DNA of 64,000 nucleotides from an uncultured bacterium. GTDB taxonomy: Bacteria; Bacillota; Clostridia; Lachnospirales; Lachnospiraceae. The notes under the pieces were generated by a model. That model saw nothing but the letters and a program-made list of their open reading frames with translations, was not told the DNA's origin and searched no databases. The DNA is taken from positions 1 to 64,000 of the forward strand of contig CALZQA010000001.1 of the NCBI GenBank assembly GCA_945828315.1, in the 5' to 3' direction. The position numbers and the translations under genes are program-made. Of this stretch, positions 18,623 to 29,009 are shown one piece after another (positions within the stretch are counted from its first letter, which is position 1; every line of letters begins with the position of its first letter).

Positions 18623-21067
18623 CTAACCCAGCAATTTCTGCACAAGCTTTACACAGCTTGCCGCGTCCGCGGAATATCCGTCCGCGCCGATCTCCTGTGC
18701 AAAGCTCTCCGTGATACAGGCACCTCCGATGATGATCTTGCTCTCACATCCCTTTTCCTTTGCCAGTTCCACCACATCCTTCATGCGCATCATCGTCGTT
18801 GTCATGAGGGCGGACAATCCGATGATCTGGGCATGTTCTTCTATGGCAGTTGTCACGATGGTCTCCGCCACCACATCCTTGCCGAGATCGATCACATTGT
18901 AACCATAATTTTTCAGCATGAGTACGACCAGATTTTTGCCGATATCATGAATATCGCCCTCAACCGTGGCGATCACGATCGTCGCTGTCTCACCGTTTTC
19001 ATCTCCGCGGGCAAGCAACGGCTCCAGATGCTCAATGGCAGTCTGCATGGCACTGGCAGATGCGATGAGCTGAGGCAGGAAATAGATCTGCTTCTCGAAT
19101 TTGTCGCCTACATCGTTGATCGCGGGGATCAGCTTTCCGCTGATGATATCACCGGGCTGTTCTCCTGCTGCCAGCGCTTCCTCCACTTTTGCCACGATGT
19201 GCTTCTTGTCACCCCTTAAGACACAGGAAAAGATCGCATCTGTTTCACCTTCGGATGCAGCTTCCTGCACTGCTGCTTTTTTCTTTACCGGCTGCACAGA
19301 TGCTTCTTTTTCTGCGAGATGCTTCTCATACACCTGCATACGGCCGATGTAGCGGATGTCACTGTCCGGCTTGTGCAGCAGCATGTCTGACGCAAATGCC
19401 GCATTCATGAGCAGATCCTGAGACGGATTTGCGATTGCCATGGTCAGTCCCTGCTGGATCGCCATGGTGAGAAACGCCGTGTTGACAAAGGGACGGTTCG
19501 GCAATCCGAAAGAAATGTTGGAAAGCCCGCAGATGGTTGCCAGACCCAGCTCATTTCTGCAATAGTGGATCGTGTCAAAGCATTCCAGGGCCGCGTCGGG
19601 ATTTGCTCCTACCGTGGCAGTCAGACCGTCCACCACGATATCTTCTTTTGTGAATCCCAGCGCATAGGCACGCTCCAAAATCGTGCGCACGATCCCGCGT
19701 TTTTCTTCCACAGTCGCGGGAATTCCTTCATCGGACAATGGAAGCAGAATAAACATGGCTCCGTACTTTGCCACGACCGGAAGCAGGCGATTGATCTTTT
19801 CACTTTCCAGTGACACGGAATTGATCAGAGCTCGTCCGGGATAGATCCGAAGTGCTGCCTCCAGTACCTCAACATTACTGGAATCAAAACAAAGCGGCAG
19901 ACTGCTTGCCGTGGTCAGTTCCTCGATAGCTGCCAGCATCATCGCCTTTTCGTCAATACCGTTCATACCCATGTTTACATCGAGGATCGCAGCGCCATTT
20001 TCTTCCTGCTCTGCCGCCATCCGGCACACCAGATCCAGACTTCCTTCGCGAAGCTCTGCCTGCAATGCCTTTTTTCCGGTGGGGTTGATGCGCTCGCCCA
20101 CCACAAGGAAGGAACCATCCAGATCAATTTCCAGCACGCTGCGCTCCGTGGCCAGCAGGCGCTTTTTCTCTGTAGAGATTTCCGGTGCCGGCATTCCCTT
20201 CACCACATCTGCCAATGCCTTGATATGTGCCGGTGTCGTTCCGCAGCAGCCTCCTACGATCGACGCGCCTGCCTCCACAAGCGCTGCGCCCGCTGTGGCG
20301 AACTCCTCCGATGTCATGCGATAGACAGTTACTCCGTCCTCCAGCTGCGGCAGTCCGGCATTGGGTTTTGCAAGTACCGGAATATTTGCAACCTCGCGCA
20401 TCTGTTCCACTGCAGACACCATCTCCATCGGTCCTGTGGAGCAGTTCAGTCCGACTGCATCCGCACCAAGGCTCTGCAGCACGACCATCGCGGTCTTTGC
20501 ATCCGTTCCGTAGAGCGTTCGTCCGTCTGATTCATAGGTCAGACTTGCCATCACAGGCAGATCGCACACTTCGCGGATCGCAATGAGTGCCGCACGTGTC
20601 TCCTGAAGACTCATCATGGTCTCCACCACAAACAGGTCCACACCGGCATCCGCCAGCACGCGTGCCTGTTCCTTATACACTTCCACCAATGTCTCAAAAG
20701 GCAGATCTCCGATGGGCGCCAGCTGTTTTCCGGTCATTGTAAGATCGCCGGCGACCAGTGCGCCGCTACCTGCGACCGCCTCTTTGGAAAGTGCCACCAG
20801 CGCACGGTTCATCTCCTCCAGACGATCCTCCAATCCGTATTCCTCCAGCTTGATGCGGCTGGCGGTAAATGTGGGCGCATACACGATATCCGTGCCAGCT
20901 TCCACATATGCCTTCTGCAGGTCGATCAGCGTCTGCGGATGCTCTAAGATCCACTGCTCCGGGCAGACTCCCGTCGGCATGCCGGCCTTCTGCAGGTTTG
21001 TGCCGGTCGCGCCGTCCAGCACGACGACACGGCTCTCTATCATCTCTCGAAATTGTTTTCTTGTCAT
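18623..21067 (-). CDS. metH: Cobalamin-dependent methionine synthase lacking the reactivation domain
   Basis: 814 aa; Hcy-methyltransferase GGCCGTTP, pterin-binding segment, B12-binding EGDIHDIGKN; ends after the B12 domain. Confidence 0.9.
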   Translation of the reverse strand: MTRKQFREMIESRVVVLDGATGTNLQKAGMPTGVCPEQWILEHPQTLIDLQKAYVEAGTDIVYAPTFTASRIKLEEYGLEDRLEEMNRALVALSKEAVAGSGALVAGDLTMTGKQLAPIGDLPFETLVEVYKEQARVLADAGVDLFVVETMMSLQETRAALIAIREVCDLPVMASLTYESDGRTLYGTDAKTAMVVLQSLGADAVGLNCSTGPMEMVSAVEQMREVANIPVLAKPNAGLPQLEDGVTVYRMTSEEFATAGAALVEAGASIVGGCCGTTPAHIKALADVVKGMPAPEISTEKKRLLATERSVLEIDLDGSFLVVGERINPTGKKALQAELREGSLDLVCRMAAEQEENGAAILDVNMGMNGIDEKAMMLAAIEELTTASSLPLCFDSSNVEVLEAALRIYPGRALINSVSLESEKINRLLPVVAKYGAMFILLPLSDEGIPATVEEKRGIVRTILERAYALGFTKEDIVVDGLTATVGANPDAALECFDTIHYCRNELGLATICGLSNISFGLPNRPFVNTAFLTMAIQQGLTMAIANPSQDLLMNAAFASDMLLHKPDSDIRYIGRMQVYEKHLAEKEASVQPVKKKAAVQEAASEGETDAIFSCVLRGDKKHIVAKVEEALAAGEQPGDIISGKLIPAINDVGDKFEKQIYFLPQLIASASAMQTAIEHLEPLLARGDENGETATIVIATVEGDIHDIGKNLVVLMLKNYGYNVIDLGKDVVAETIVTTAIEEHAQIIGLSALMTTTMMRMKDVVELAKEKGCESKIIIGGACITESFAQEIGADGYSADAASCVKLVQKLLG

Positions 21068-21092
21068 GGTGGTCTCCTCTCTATACCGTGAT

Positions 21093-22925
21093 TTACAGCC
21101 CTGCGATGATCTCGCCGATGAGATCCGCCCGGTTGAAGGGCGTCATGAAATAATATGCGTCTGCAATGTCGGAGAGCTTTCGGGTAAGATCCAGTGAGAT
21201 CTCCACTGCGACAGCCTGCGCCGCCTCCCGCGACATGTCGGGGTCGTATTTTTCCAGGATCTCCTCCGGAATATTGATGCCCGCCATCTCATTGTGCAAA
21301 AACATGGCGTTCTTGTAGCTCACCAATGGCATGATGCCGCAGCAGATCTTCGCGCGCCCGCCCAGTGCCTCACGAATGTAAGCGATCCGCGCCACATCCT
21401 CATCCGAATAGATGGGCTGGGTCAGGAAATACTCACATCCGGCTTCCATCTTCTTCTCCATGCGGCGGATGATCGCGTCGGGGTTCGCGCCGTGATAGTT
21501 CAACGCACCTCCGAAATGCAGCGGATCATCTGCATAAAGCTCCTCATTCATATGCCCCACATACTCCATGAGACGGATCGAATTCATATCAAACACACCG
21601 GAGATCGTACCTCTGGCATCCCTCGCCACCGGATCTCCGGTCACGATCAGAAGCTGACGGATGTCATTCATATAATCGCCCATCAACATACCGCGCAAGC
21701 CGATGATATTTCGGTCACGGCAGGCAATATGCGGCATTACGGGAATCCCCACCTCGCGGATCAGTTTTGCTGCCAGTGCACCTGCATCCATGCGTGCCCG
21801 CGCCATCGGTGAATCGGACAACGTTAAAAGATCCGTTCCTGCCTTTGCCAGTTTTTCCGCTCCTGCCAGCACCTTTGTGATATCCCCGTTAAAGGGCGGA
21901 TCCATCTCAACGATCACCGGCTTTTTCCCGGTGGCAAGCTTGTCCAGAAAGTTATTTGCTACCGGCTGATCTTCCGGTGTCCGCTGCGTCATCTGTATCG
22001 TTGCATGGGGTGAAGGAGCGACGATCTGCTTATCCCCGCGCTCTACACTTTCCAGCGCCTGCGCCAGATCTCTGATATAACCCGGTGTCGTACCGCAGCA
22101 GCCACCAATAATGTCCACGCCAAGCGCTGCGATCTCCACACTCTTTTTTACAAAATATTGCTCATTTTCCGTATAGATCGTTCTGCCGCGCAGGGAAAGC
22201 GGATAGCCCGCATTCGGAAGCGCACTCAAAAATTTATGGCAGTAAGGCGGCTGTGCCTGTAAAAGCTGTAACAGGTGTCCTGCCTCCACACCGCAGTTAT
22301 ATCCGTAAGCGTCGATGGAAGCCGCATCCTCTCCCGCCATACTCTCATTGATACGGCGCACAGAAAGGCCGGCTCTCGTGTAACCGCTCTTATCAAAGGT
22401 AAACTGCACAAGCACAAAGGCATCCGCGCAGCGTTCCTTCACATAATCCGCCAGCTGTTTCACATATTTGTCATCCCGCTGGGATTCAAAGACAAATACA
22501 CTCGCACCGCTCTCCAAAAATACATCACACATCTGTGTGTAGTCATCCAATACCTCCGATGTACTCTGCTCCTCCAGTTCACCGATCGGTCCGAAATCCG
22601 CGGCAATAAAAATGTCTTCCATGCATCCGGTTGTCTCACGAAACTTTTTCACTGCTGATTCTGCAATTGCATAACCCTCCCGCAGTCCATCCAGTCGTTG
22701 CTGGCGATCCGGAAAAAAGACCGGATTCGTTGCAAAGGTATTTGTTCTCAGCAGTCTGGCACCGGCCTGCAGGTATTCCAAATGTATCTCGCGGATACGC
22801 TCCGGATGCAGCAGGTTTTCCTCTTCGGGAAAAGCGGCCGCATCCCCGTATTTTTTCTCGTAATACGTACCCATTGCGCCGTCTGTGATCAGACGGCGCT
22901 CACGCAGATATTTCTTTAAGTTCAT
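21093..22925 (-). CDS. Bifunctional homocysteine S-methyltransferase / methylenetetrahydrofolate reductase
   Basis: 610 aa; N-terminal DGAMGTYYEKK and GGCCGTTPGYIRDL; C-terminal MTHFR (VEMDPPFNGD, FLTQPIYSDED). Confidence 0.9.
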   Translation of the reverse strand: MNLKKYLRERRLITDGAMGTYYEKKYGDAAAFPEEENLLHPERIREIHLEYLQAGARLLRTNTFATNPVFFPDRQQRLDGLREGYAIAESAVKKFRETTGCMEDIFIAADFGPIGELEEQSTSEVLDDYTQMCDVFLESGASVFVFESQRDDKYVKQLADYVKERCADAFVLVQFTFDKSGYTRAGLSVRRINESMAGEDAASIDAYGYNCGVEAGHLLQLLQAQPPYCHKFLSALPNAGYPLSLRGRTIYTENEQYFVKKSVEIAALGVDIIGGCCGTTPGYIRDLAQALESVERGDKQIVAPSPHATIQMTQRTPEDQPVANNFLDKLATGKKPVIVEMDPPFNGDITKVLAGAEKLAKAGTDLLTLSDSPMARARMDAGALAAKLIREVGIPVMPHIACRDRNIIGLRGMLMGDYMNDIRQLLIVTGDPVARDARGTISGVFDMNSIRLMEYVGHMNEELYADDPLHFGGALNYHGANPDAIIRRMEKKMEAGCEYFLTQPIYSDEDVARIAYIREALGGRAKICCGIMPLVSYKNAMFLHNEMAGINIPEEILEKYDPDMSREAAQAVAVEISLDLTRKLSDIADAYYFMTPFNRADLIGEIIAGL

Positions 22926-22986
22926 AATTTCTCCTTACATACGCAGCTGCTTCCACATGTCCGCAGCTACGATCATTCGTTTTATT

Positions 22987-24123
22987 TTACCCTTTCTTCA
23001 GTGTTTTTACAAGCCGTTTTAACGTCCGCAGCGTATATTGCAGCTCAGCGGCGCTCGTATCCCGCCCAAGCGTCATGCGGATACATGCATACGCCTGCGC
23101 GTCAGAAAGTCCTACTGCTTTGAGCACATGTGACGGTTCCGCGGATGCACTGTTGCATGCGCTTCCCGCAGATACACAGATTCCTTCCTCATCCAGCAGC
23201 AGCACCAGATTGGAAGCTTCGATGCCCTGAAAACAGATGTTGAGATTGCCCGGCAGACGATGATCAAAGCTGCCTACCAGATATGCCCCCGGTATCTCCG
23301 TGCAGATGTGATGGATCATACGGTCCCGCAGATACCGCTCTCTGGAAGCAGTCTCCTCCATGCGCTGGAAGCTCAGCTCGGCTGCCTTTGCCATTCCGAC
23401 GATCCCCGGCACATTTTCCGTTCCGGCGCGTCTTCCGCTCTCCTGCGCACCACCGTGGATCATGCTTTCCGTGCGCAGACCCTGCTTCATATAAAGGAAA
23501 CCGCACCCCTTCGGTCCATAGAATTTGTGACTGCTGGCACTGAGCATATCTACATTCCAGCCCGCCACATCAATGGGGATCTGCCCGTATGCCTGCACTG
23601 CATCCGTATGAAACAGCACCCCTTTGCGCTTCGCGATCTCACCGATCGCTTTCATATCCTGGATCGTTCCGATCTCGTTATTTGCACACATGATGGAGAT
23701 CAGCACCGTGTCCGGGCGGATAGCGTGCTCCAGCTGTTCCAAAGAGATGCGTCCGTCCCGGTCCACAGAAAGCTCCGTTACCTCAAAACCTCTTTTTCTC
23801 AAATATTCACATGTATTTCCGATCGCATGATGCTCGATCTTTGTCGTGATCATATGCCTTCCAAAACCGCTGTACGCCTCCATCGTAGCTTTCAGTGCCC
23901 AGTTATCGCTCTCCGTACCGCCGGATGTAAAATAGATTTCAGACGGCTGTACATGCAGTGTATCCGCGATCGTGCGTCTGGCATCCTCCACTGCTTTTTT
24001 GCTCTTTTGCCCGAATTCATAGGGCGTAGAAGCGTTCCCGTAACGCCTGTCATAATAAGGTTCCATGGCCGCGCGCGCCTCCGGTGCCGTGGGCGTGGTG
24101 GCTGCATGATCCAGATATATCAA
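22987..24123 (-). CDS. Cysteine desulfurase, NifS/IscS family
   Basis: IYLDHAATTPTAPEA, HKFYGPKGCGFLY, VSAGSACNS; likely TTG start at 24123 with GGGGGAAAC upstream. Confidence 0.9.
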   Translation of the reverse strand: MIYLDHAATTPTAPEARAAMEPYYDRRYGNASTPYEFGQKSKKAVEDARRTIADTLHVQPSEIYFTSGGTESDNWALKATMEAYSGFGRHMITTKIEHHAIGNTCEYLRKRGFEVTELSVDRDGRISLEQLEHAIRPDTVLISIMCANNEIGTIQDMKAIGEIAKRKGVLFHTDAVQAYGQIPIDVAGWNVDMLSASSHKFYGPKGCGFLYMKQGLRTESMIHGGAQESGRRAGTENVPGIVGMAKAAELSFQRMEETASRERYLRDRMIHHICTEIPGAYLVGSFDHRLPGNLNICFQGIEASNLVLLLDEEGICVSAGSACNSASAEPSHVLKAVGLSDAQAYACIRMTLGRDTSAAELQYTLRTLKRLVKTLKKG

Positions 24124-24242
24124 AAACAGTTTCCCCCTTCCGATCTGCCTGTCGTCACCATTCTGCCGGCCTGCCAGTTCTAAGCCCGCCACCCTTTTCA
24201 TACATTAGAAAGAATCTATCATTTACAGGCAGCGCACCCCAC

Positions 24243-25523
24243 ATGAACATTAATAAATGGAAAAATCACCCACTTTTTACCGGAACGATCATTCTGACCG
24301 TAACCGGGCTCGCCAGCAGAGTCATTGGTTTTTTATATAGGATATTCCTCTCCCATACGATCGGTGCAGCCGGACTTGGTATCTATCAGCTGGTTTTTCC
24401 GATCCTTGCCCTGTGCCTGGCGCTCTGCACCGGTGGTATCCAGACCGCCATTTCAAAATTCACCGCAGAGTATGACGGATTGACACCGCTGGGCTGTGGG
24501 ATCTGCATCTGCATGGTACTCTCCGGGGGATGTACCTTTGTCTTATACCGCTATGCGCCGTGGCTGGCTGAACATATCGTCTCCGAACCCTCCTGCGCGC
24601 CTCTGCTGCGCATCATCAGCTTTTCCCTGCCCTTTGCCTGTCTGCACGCCTGCTTTAACGGCTATTATTACGGAAAAAATAAGACCGCGATCCCCGCACT
24701 TTCCCAGCTCTTTGAGCAGGTTGTCCGGGTATTCTCGGTCTATCTGTTTTATCTGATCCAAAAGGAAAAAGCTACGGCCATGACACCGGCACTTGCCATG
24801 TGGGGAACCGTGTGCGGCGAAGCTGCCGCCGCTCTGTTTTGCATCACCACGTTTCAGTTCCGGCACATCCGGCTCTCCCTCCCTGTCACGAAACGGTTGA
24901 TCTGTTTTGCCGCGCCGCTCACCGGCAGCCGCGTGATCCTCAATCTATTCTCCAGTGCAGAAGCCATCCTGATCCCCTCCGCGCTGACTGCCTTCGGCTA
25001 CAACCGCAATGACGCACTCTCCGTCTTCGGAACGCTGACCGGCATGGCAATGCCTGTGATCATGCTGCCCACGGTTCTGACCGGCTCTCTGTCTGTCCTG
25101 CTCCTGCCGGCTATATCCGAAGCTGCCGTCAAAGACGATCGCAGACAGATCGCCCAGACCATCCGGCACACGGTGGAACTCTGCGTGATCCTGGGTCTTG
25201 GCTGTACACTTGCATTTATACTCTTTGGGCATTTTGTGGGCAGTTTTCTGTTTGGAAGTGAGCTGGCAGGCTCCTACATTGTCAGCCTCGGCTTTATGTG
25301 CCCGTTTTTGTTTCTGGCAGGAACACTCGGCAGCATTCTGCACGGGCTGGATATGACATTTTATACATTTCTTTTGAACATGCTGGGCTGCGGCATACGG
25401 CTCTTTGCCATCTATGTTCTGGTTCCGCAGTTCGGGCTGTACGTCTATCTGTGGAGCATGCTGCTCAGCCAGATCGTTCAGGCCGCTGCCTATCTGTGGA
25501 TCCTGGTACGTTCCGCAGCATGA
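24243..25523 (+). CDS. SpoVB/MurJ-like oligosaccharide flippase (MOP superfamily)
   Basis: MNINKWKNHPLFTGTIILTVTGLASRVIGFLYRIFLSHTIGAAGLGIYQLVFP; multi-spanning; start revised from 24084. Confidence 0.82.
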   Translation: MNINKWKNHPLFTGTIILTVTGLASRVIGFLYRIFLSHTIGAAGLGIYQLVFPILALCLALCTGGIQTAISKFTAEYDGLTPLGCGICICMVLSGGCTFVLYRYAPWLAEHIVSEPSCAPLLRIISFSLPFACLHACFNGYYYGKNKTAIPALSQLFEQVVRVFSVYLFYLIQKEKATAMTPALAMWGTVCGEAAAALFCITTFQFRHIRLSLPVTKRLICFAAPLTGSRVILNLFSSAEAILIPSALTAFGYNRNDALSVFGTLTGMAMPVIMLPTVLTGSLSVLLLPAISEAAVKDDRRQIAQTIRHTVELCVILGLGCTLAFILFGHFVGSFLFGSELAGSYIVSLGFMCPFLFLAGTLGSILHGLDMTFYTFLLNMLGCGIRLFAIYVLVPQFGLYVYLWSMLLSQIVQAAAYLWILVRSAA

Positions 25524-26403
25524 GGAAGGCGCCGAGATTTCCTCTCCGCCCGCCTGTAAACCGATGTGAAAACAGATTGTGCGGATTGCAGCAGGTGCAC
25601 AGATCAGTGATCTGCAAATGCTCCGGGAGGACGCCTGCAGAAAGCAGTACCCGTCGATTTGCCTCCCACAGATTCAGCTGATATTTATCCCCGGACGTAT
25701 GGTATAGCAGTTCTCTGCCCGCCTCCGGAAATGCTGCCGCAAACTGTTCTGCCACATCACCGCTCACCTCGTAGCAGCTCTGGCAGATACTCGGTCCAAT
25801 GGCACACAACACTTCCTGCGGCCGGCTGCCAAAGGCATCCGCCATTGCCTGAAGCGTCACCTCCGCCATACGGGATATGGTACCGCGCCAGCCGGAATGG
25901 GACAATCCGATCGCACGGTGCACCGGATCCACAAAATAGAGCGGCACACAGTCCGCATAAAAGGTGCCGAGCAAAAGGCCCGGCTCGTCTGTGATCAGTC
26001 CATCCACATCCGTCCACGGCAAAGGTCTTGTCACACCTGCTCCTCCATCTGTGGCAGATACTCTTCGCACATTTGTCGTATGCGTCTGCATGGAACAGAC
26101 GACCTGTTCCGGTAACACGCCGAAAGCTTCCGCCACACGGCAGAAATTTTCCCGCACAGCCGCCTCATCATCACCTCTCGTAAAGCTCAGATTCAGGCTG
26201 CTCCACTCACCGTCACTCACGCCGCCCGCGCGGGTCGTAAAGCCGTGTGCGATGCACGCACACTGTGTGAGCATCGGAAACTGCAAAAGCGGCAGTTCTT
26301 CTCCCGACGAGAGCTGCACACGCTTTTCCTGCAGCACCGGCTCTTTGTTTCTTTTATCATCCCATGTACGCTTCCACGGGATCAGTTCATATCTATTTCC
26401 CAT
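25465..26403 (-). CDS. pgeF: Peptidoglycan editing factor PgeF / YfiH-type multicopper polyphenol oxidase family
   Basis: HGFTTRAGGVSDGEWSSLNL, MQTHTTNV, FYADCVPLYF, HSGWRGT, CAIGPSICQSCYEVS. Confidence 0.92.
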   Translation of the reverse strand: MGNRYELIPWKRTWDDKRNKEPVLQEKRVQLSSGEELPLLQFPMLTQCACIAHGFTTRAGGVSDGEWSSLNLSFTRGDDEAAVRENFCRVAEAFGVLPEQVVCSMQTHTTNVRRVSATDGGAGVTRPLPWTDVDGLITDEPGLLLGTFYADCVPLYFVDPVHRAIGLSHSGWRGTISRMAEVTLQAMADAFGSRPQEVLCAIGPSICQSCYEVSGDVAEQFAAAFPEAGRELLYHTSGDKYQLNLWEANRRVLLSAGVLPEHLQITDLCTCCNPHNLFSHRFTGGRRGNLGAFLMLRNVPGSTDRQRPERSG

Positions 26404-26461
26404 ATTTACTCCCAGGATCAGTTATTTCCATCCGTTTACACACGACTGTATTCATCACATG

Positions 26462-26833
26462 TTAGCCGCAAAAATCAAAGGCGTTCTGATACAGCGTGAC
26501 CGAGAGATCTTTCTCTCCCAAAACTGCCGCCACATCAAAACGCACCGGTGTCGTCTCTCCATAGCCGAAACGCCGCAGATAATAGAGCGCCACGCGGGAG
26601 ATCACCCGCTGCTTGCGCACATCCACTGCCTCCTCCGGCAGTCCGCTTGCACCGCGGCTGCGGTATTTGACCTCGATAAAAACAAGGTATCCGCCCTCAC
26701 GTGCCACAATGTCGATCTCTCCGCTGCGGCAGCGGAAATTGCGCTCCAATATGATATAACCGTGCGCTTCCAGCCATTCGCAGACAAAGGCTTCCTTGTC
26801 TGCACCGATCTGTCTTTTGTTTATTTTCTGCAA
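26462..26833 (-). CDS. yraN: YraN family (UPF0102) putative endonuclease
   Basis: 123 aa; GADKEAFVCEWLEAHGYIILERNFRCRSGEIDIVAREGGYLVFIEVKYR. Confidence 0.92.
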   Translation of the reverse strand: MQKINKRQIGADKEAFVCEWLEAHGYIILERNFRCRSGEIDIVAREGGYLVFIEVKYRSRGASGLPEEAVDVRKQRVISRVALYYLRRFGYGETTPVRFDVAAVLGEKDLSVTLYQNAFDFCG

Positions 26834-26884
26834 ATTATCCCCCTGATCTTACGCACAAGCTCTGAAGGATTCCGGATCGTCATC

Positions 26885-27184
26885 CTACCTGCCAAGCTTT
26901 GCCCGTATCTTATCCATATCATTGACAAAAACCAGGATCTCCGCCACCACCTCATACAGCTCCGGCGGGATCATGTCGCCGATCTCCAGCCGCGAGAGCG
27001 TATCCGCCAGCTTGCCATCCTTGTAGGTCGGCACATCCGCCTCTTTTGCAGTCTCAATAATCCGCTCCGCCACAACACCTTTTCCGGTTGCAAGGATCTT
27101 CGGCGCTGCATCTCCCGGCATATAAGCAAGTGCAACCGCTGTTTTTGCCTTTTCACCTGTCTGTTTTTTGAACTGATCAGCCAT
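26885..27184 (-). CDS. FlhB C-terminal-domain-like protein (EscU/YscU/HrcU family, YlqH-like)
   Basis: 99 aa; TAVALAYMPGDAAPKILATGKGVVAERIIETAKEADVPTYKDGKLADTLSRLEIGDMIPPELYEVVAEILVFV. Confidence 0.88.
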   Translation of the reverse strand: MADQFKKQTGEKAKTAVALAYMPGDAAPKILATGKGVVAERIIETAKEADVPTYKDGKLADTLSRLEIGDMIPPELYEVVAEILVFVNDMDKIRAKLGR

Positions 27185-27227
27185 ATCCTGCTCCCTTCCT
27201 ATATGTGTAATTTTCCGCCCCTGTTAT

Positions 27228-28961
27228 TTATGCCCTCACATCAAAGGAATATCTGTGCACGACGCCGGCGTTTCCGGCACCCGGCAGATCCTTTTTCAGA
27301 AAATCCTCCACAAAATCAACTTTCTTCGACTCATTGCTCACAGTGATGGTTGTATTGTATCCCAATGCCGTCAGCTTTGCGTCGAGGATCGGCAGATATT
27401 TCTGCACCAGTTCAAAACTCGCATCATCCGCAAAGGAGAAATTCGTATCGACTGCTTTCCCCTTCATCTTTACAAAGACATCCGTAGAACCGAGATGCTC
27501 CATGTCCAGATGTAAAAATGCGGACAACTCTCCGTTTTCCTCACGCGGCTTGCGCTTATTTGTATAAACATACAGATCTCCGTTTGCATTTTGTCCATTC
27601 AGTTTTAACGGGATCTGCACATAATTGTAGATCTGATTGACCTCATTCATAAACTCCACATTACCGCGGATCTGCTCTGTGCTGCGCGCCAGCGGTGACT
27701 GTTCGTTTCCTGTCGCCTTCAGCACCTTGTCGATCTGCTCCATCTGACGGTTCAGACGCTCGTAGAGTTCAGAGATCTTGTCCTTTGTCTTCAGATCCTG
27801 CGGCTGTATGAGCCACTGCTCCTCCATCACATGATTTAAGAGGTTCCGATACCCTTTCTGGGAAAATAATTCCTTCACGTCGTCCGGTTCAAGGCTGTCC
27901 TGCTGAAGCACCAGCTCATGATCGATAAATTCCAGCAGCTGTCTGGCTGTCAGATTACGGTTCAAAGCACCATCCTCGTCAAAAACAGCCTCATTTTCCG
28001 CCAGATTCCCGATCATCCGCAGCACATCGGAAAATTCCTCCTCCGACTGTGTATCAAGGATCGCTCCGATCTGATCGGGCATATAAGCGTTCGTCTGCGG
28101 CTGTTGTACAGCCGTCTCATCCCCTGCGATCTCTGACAAAAAAATGCCCGTACTTTCACCGGTCTCCACCGCATCTAGCGGCGGCAGCTGGGTGGACTGT
28201 ACCTCTGCACCGTTTTTGATGATCGTCGCCGGCAGATCCTCCGTCTGCCCCTGTGCCGGTATAACGGGCTCCGGCTCCAGTCCTTCAGTCAGTATTCCGA
28301 GAAGCTCCGTGTTCATCTGTACCAGATGCGGCACATCAGCCGTCTGCGTTTCCAGAAACTGCGGCAGCTGCTCCATAAAATCATTCATCTGCCCCAACAG
28401 CATATGGGTATCATTCTGATAGTTTTCAAACTGAGCCGCAAGCTGCGGAGTGACCGGGATCTCCAGCCGCGTCATCTGCACGATGGTATTCACGTTGACG
28501 GAGTCATTTGCCGCCACAGCGCGGTGCATATCCAGCAGTGCCTCCGCGTGGATCGGCATCTGCTCTTTCATCATGGAGTTTACCATCTCCAGATTCCGCT
28601 CATTTGCCGGCAGACCGGCTGCGTCAAGTGCGCGCATCAATGTCGGATTCGCAGTCCCGCCGCCCATGTAGGGACGGATGGATACCGTGCCTCCCTCATT
28701 TGCCTTGACCTGAAAAAACATAGACTGCCCCTGAACAAGCTTTGGCGCATGACTATCCAGTCTGGCATGGATGTTTTGTCCGTTTTCCAGACTGAGGATC
28801 ACATTTGCACCTTTCACATAAGATACATTTCCTTCAAAAATGCTGCCCGGGGCAAGCTCTTTGATAGAGGCTGTCAGGCTGGATACCGCTGTAGAAGGCA
28901 CCGGTGTTCCAACCGCCTGTCCGGCATTTTTATTGTATTGTCCGACATAGGAAATCTGCAT
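27228..28961 (-). CDS. FliK-like (flagellar hook-length control C-terminal-like) protein, YlqG-like
   Basis: 577 aa; C-terminal LKLNGQNANGDLYVYTNKR..LDMEHLGSTDVFVKMKGKAVDTNFSF; between rnhB and ylqH-like gene. Confidence 0.7.
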   Translation of the reverse strand: MQISYVGQYNKNAGQAVGTPVPSTAVSSLTASIKELAPGSIFEGNVSYVKGANVILSLENGQNIHARLDSHAPKLVQGQSMFFQVKANEGGTVSIRPYMGGGTANPTLMRALDAAGLPANERNLEMVNSMMKEQMPIHAEALLDMHRAVAANDSVNVNTIVQMTRLEIPVTPQLAAQFENYQNDTHMLLGQMNDFMEQLPQFLETQTADVPHLVQMNTELLGILTEGLEPEPVIPAQGQTEDLPATIIKNGAEVQSTQLPPLDAVETGESTGIFLSEIAGDETAVQQPQTNAYMPDQIGAILDTQSEEEFSDVLRMIGNLAENEAVFDEDGALNRNLTARQLLEFIDHELVLQQDSLEPDDVKELFSQKGYRNLLNHVMEEQWLIQPQDLKTKDKISELYERLNRQMEQIDKVLKATGNEQSPLARSTEQIRGNVEFMNEVNQIYNYVQIPLKLNGQNANGDLYVYTNKRKPREENGELSAFLHLDMEHLGSTDVFVKMKGKAVDTNFSFADDASFELVQKYLPILDAKLTALGYNTTITVSNESKKVDFVEDFLKKDLPGAGNAGVVHRYSFDVRA

Positions 28962-29009
28962 ATTTCTTACCTCGTATTTAACATAGACTGTTCAGAGCCA
29001 TTCGCAAGA

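Noticed and set aside
23260-24183. 307-aa plus-strand ORF
   Set aside because: Fully antisense to the NifS-like cysteine desulfurase; no family motifs or SD.
25964-27346. 460-aa plus-strand ORF
   Set aside because: Antisense to pgeF, yraN and the FlhB-like gene, all with clear family motifs; low-complexity, Cys/His/Arg-rich translation typical of shadow ORFs.
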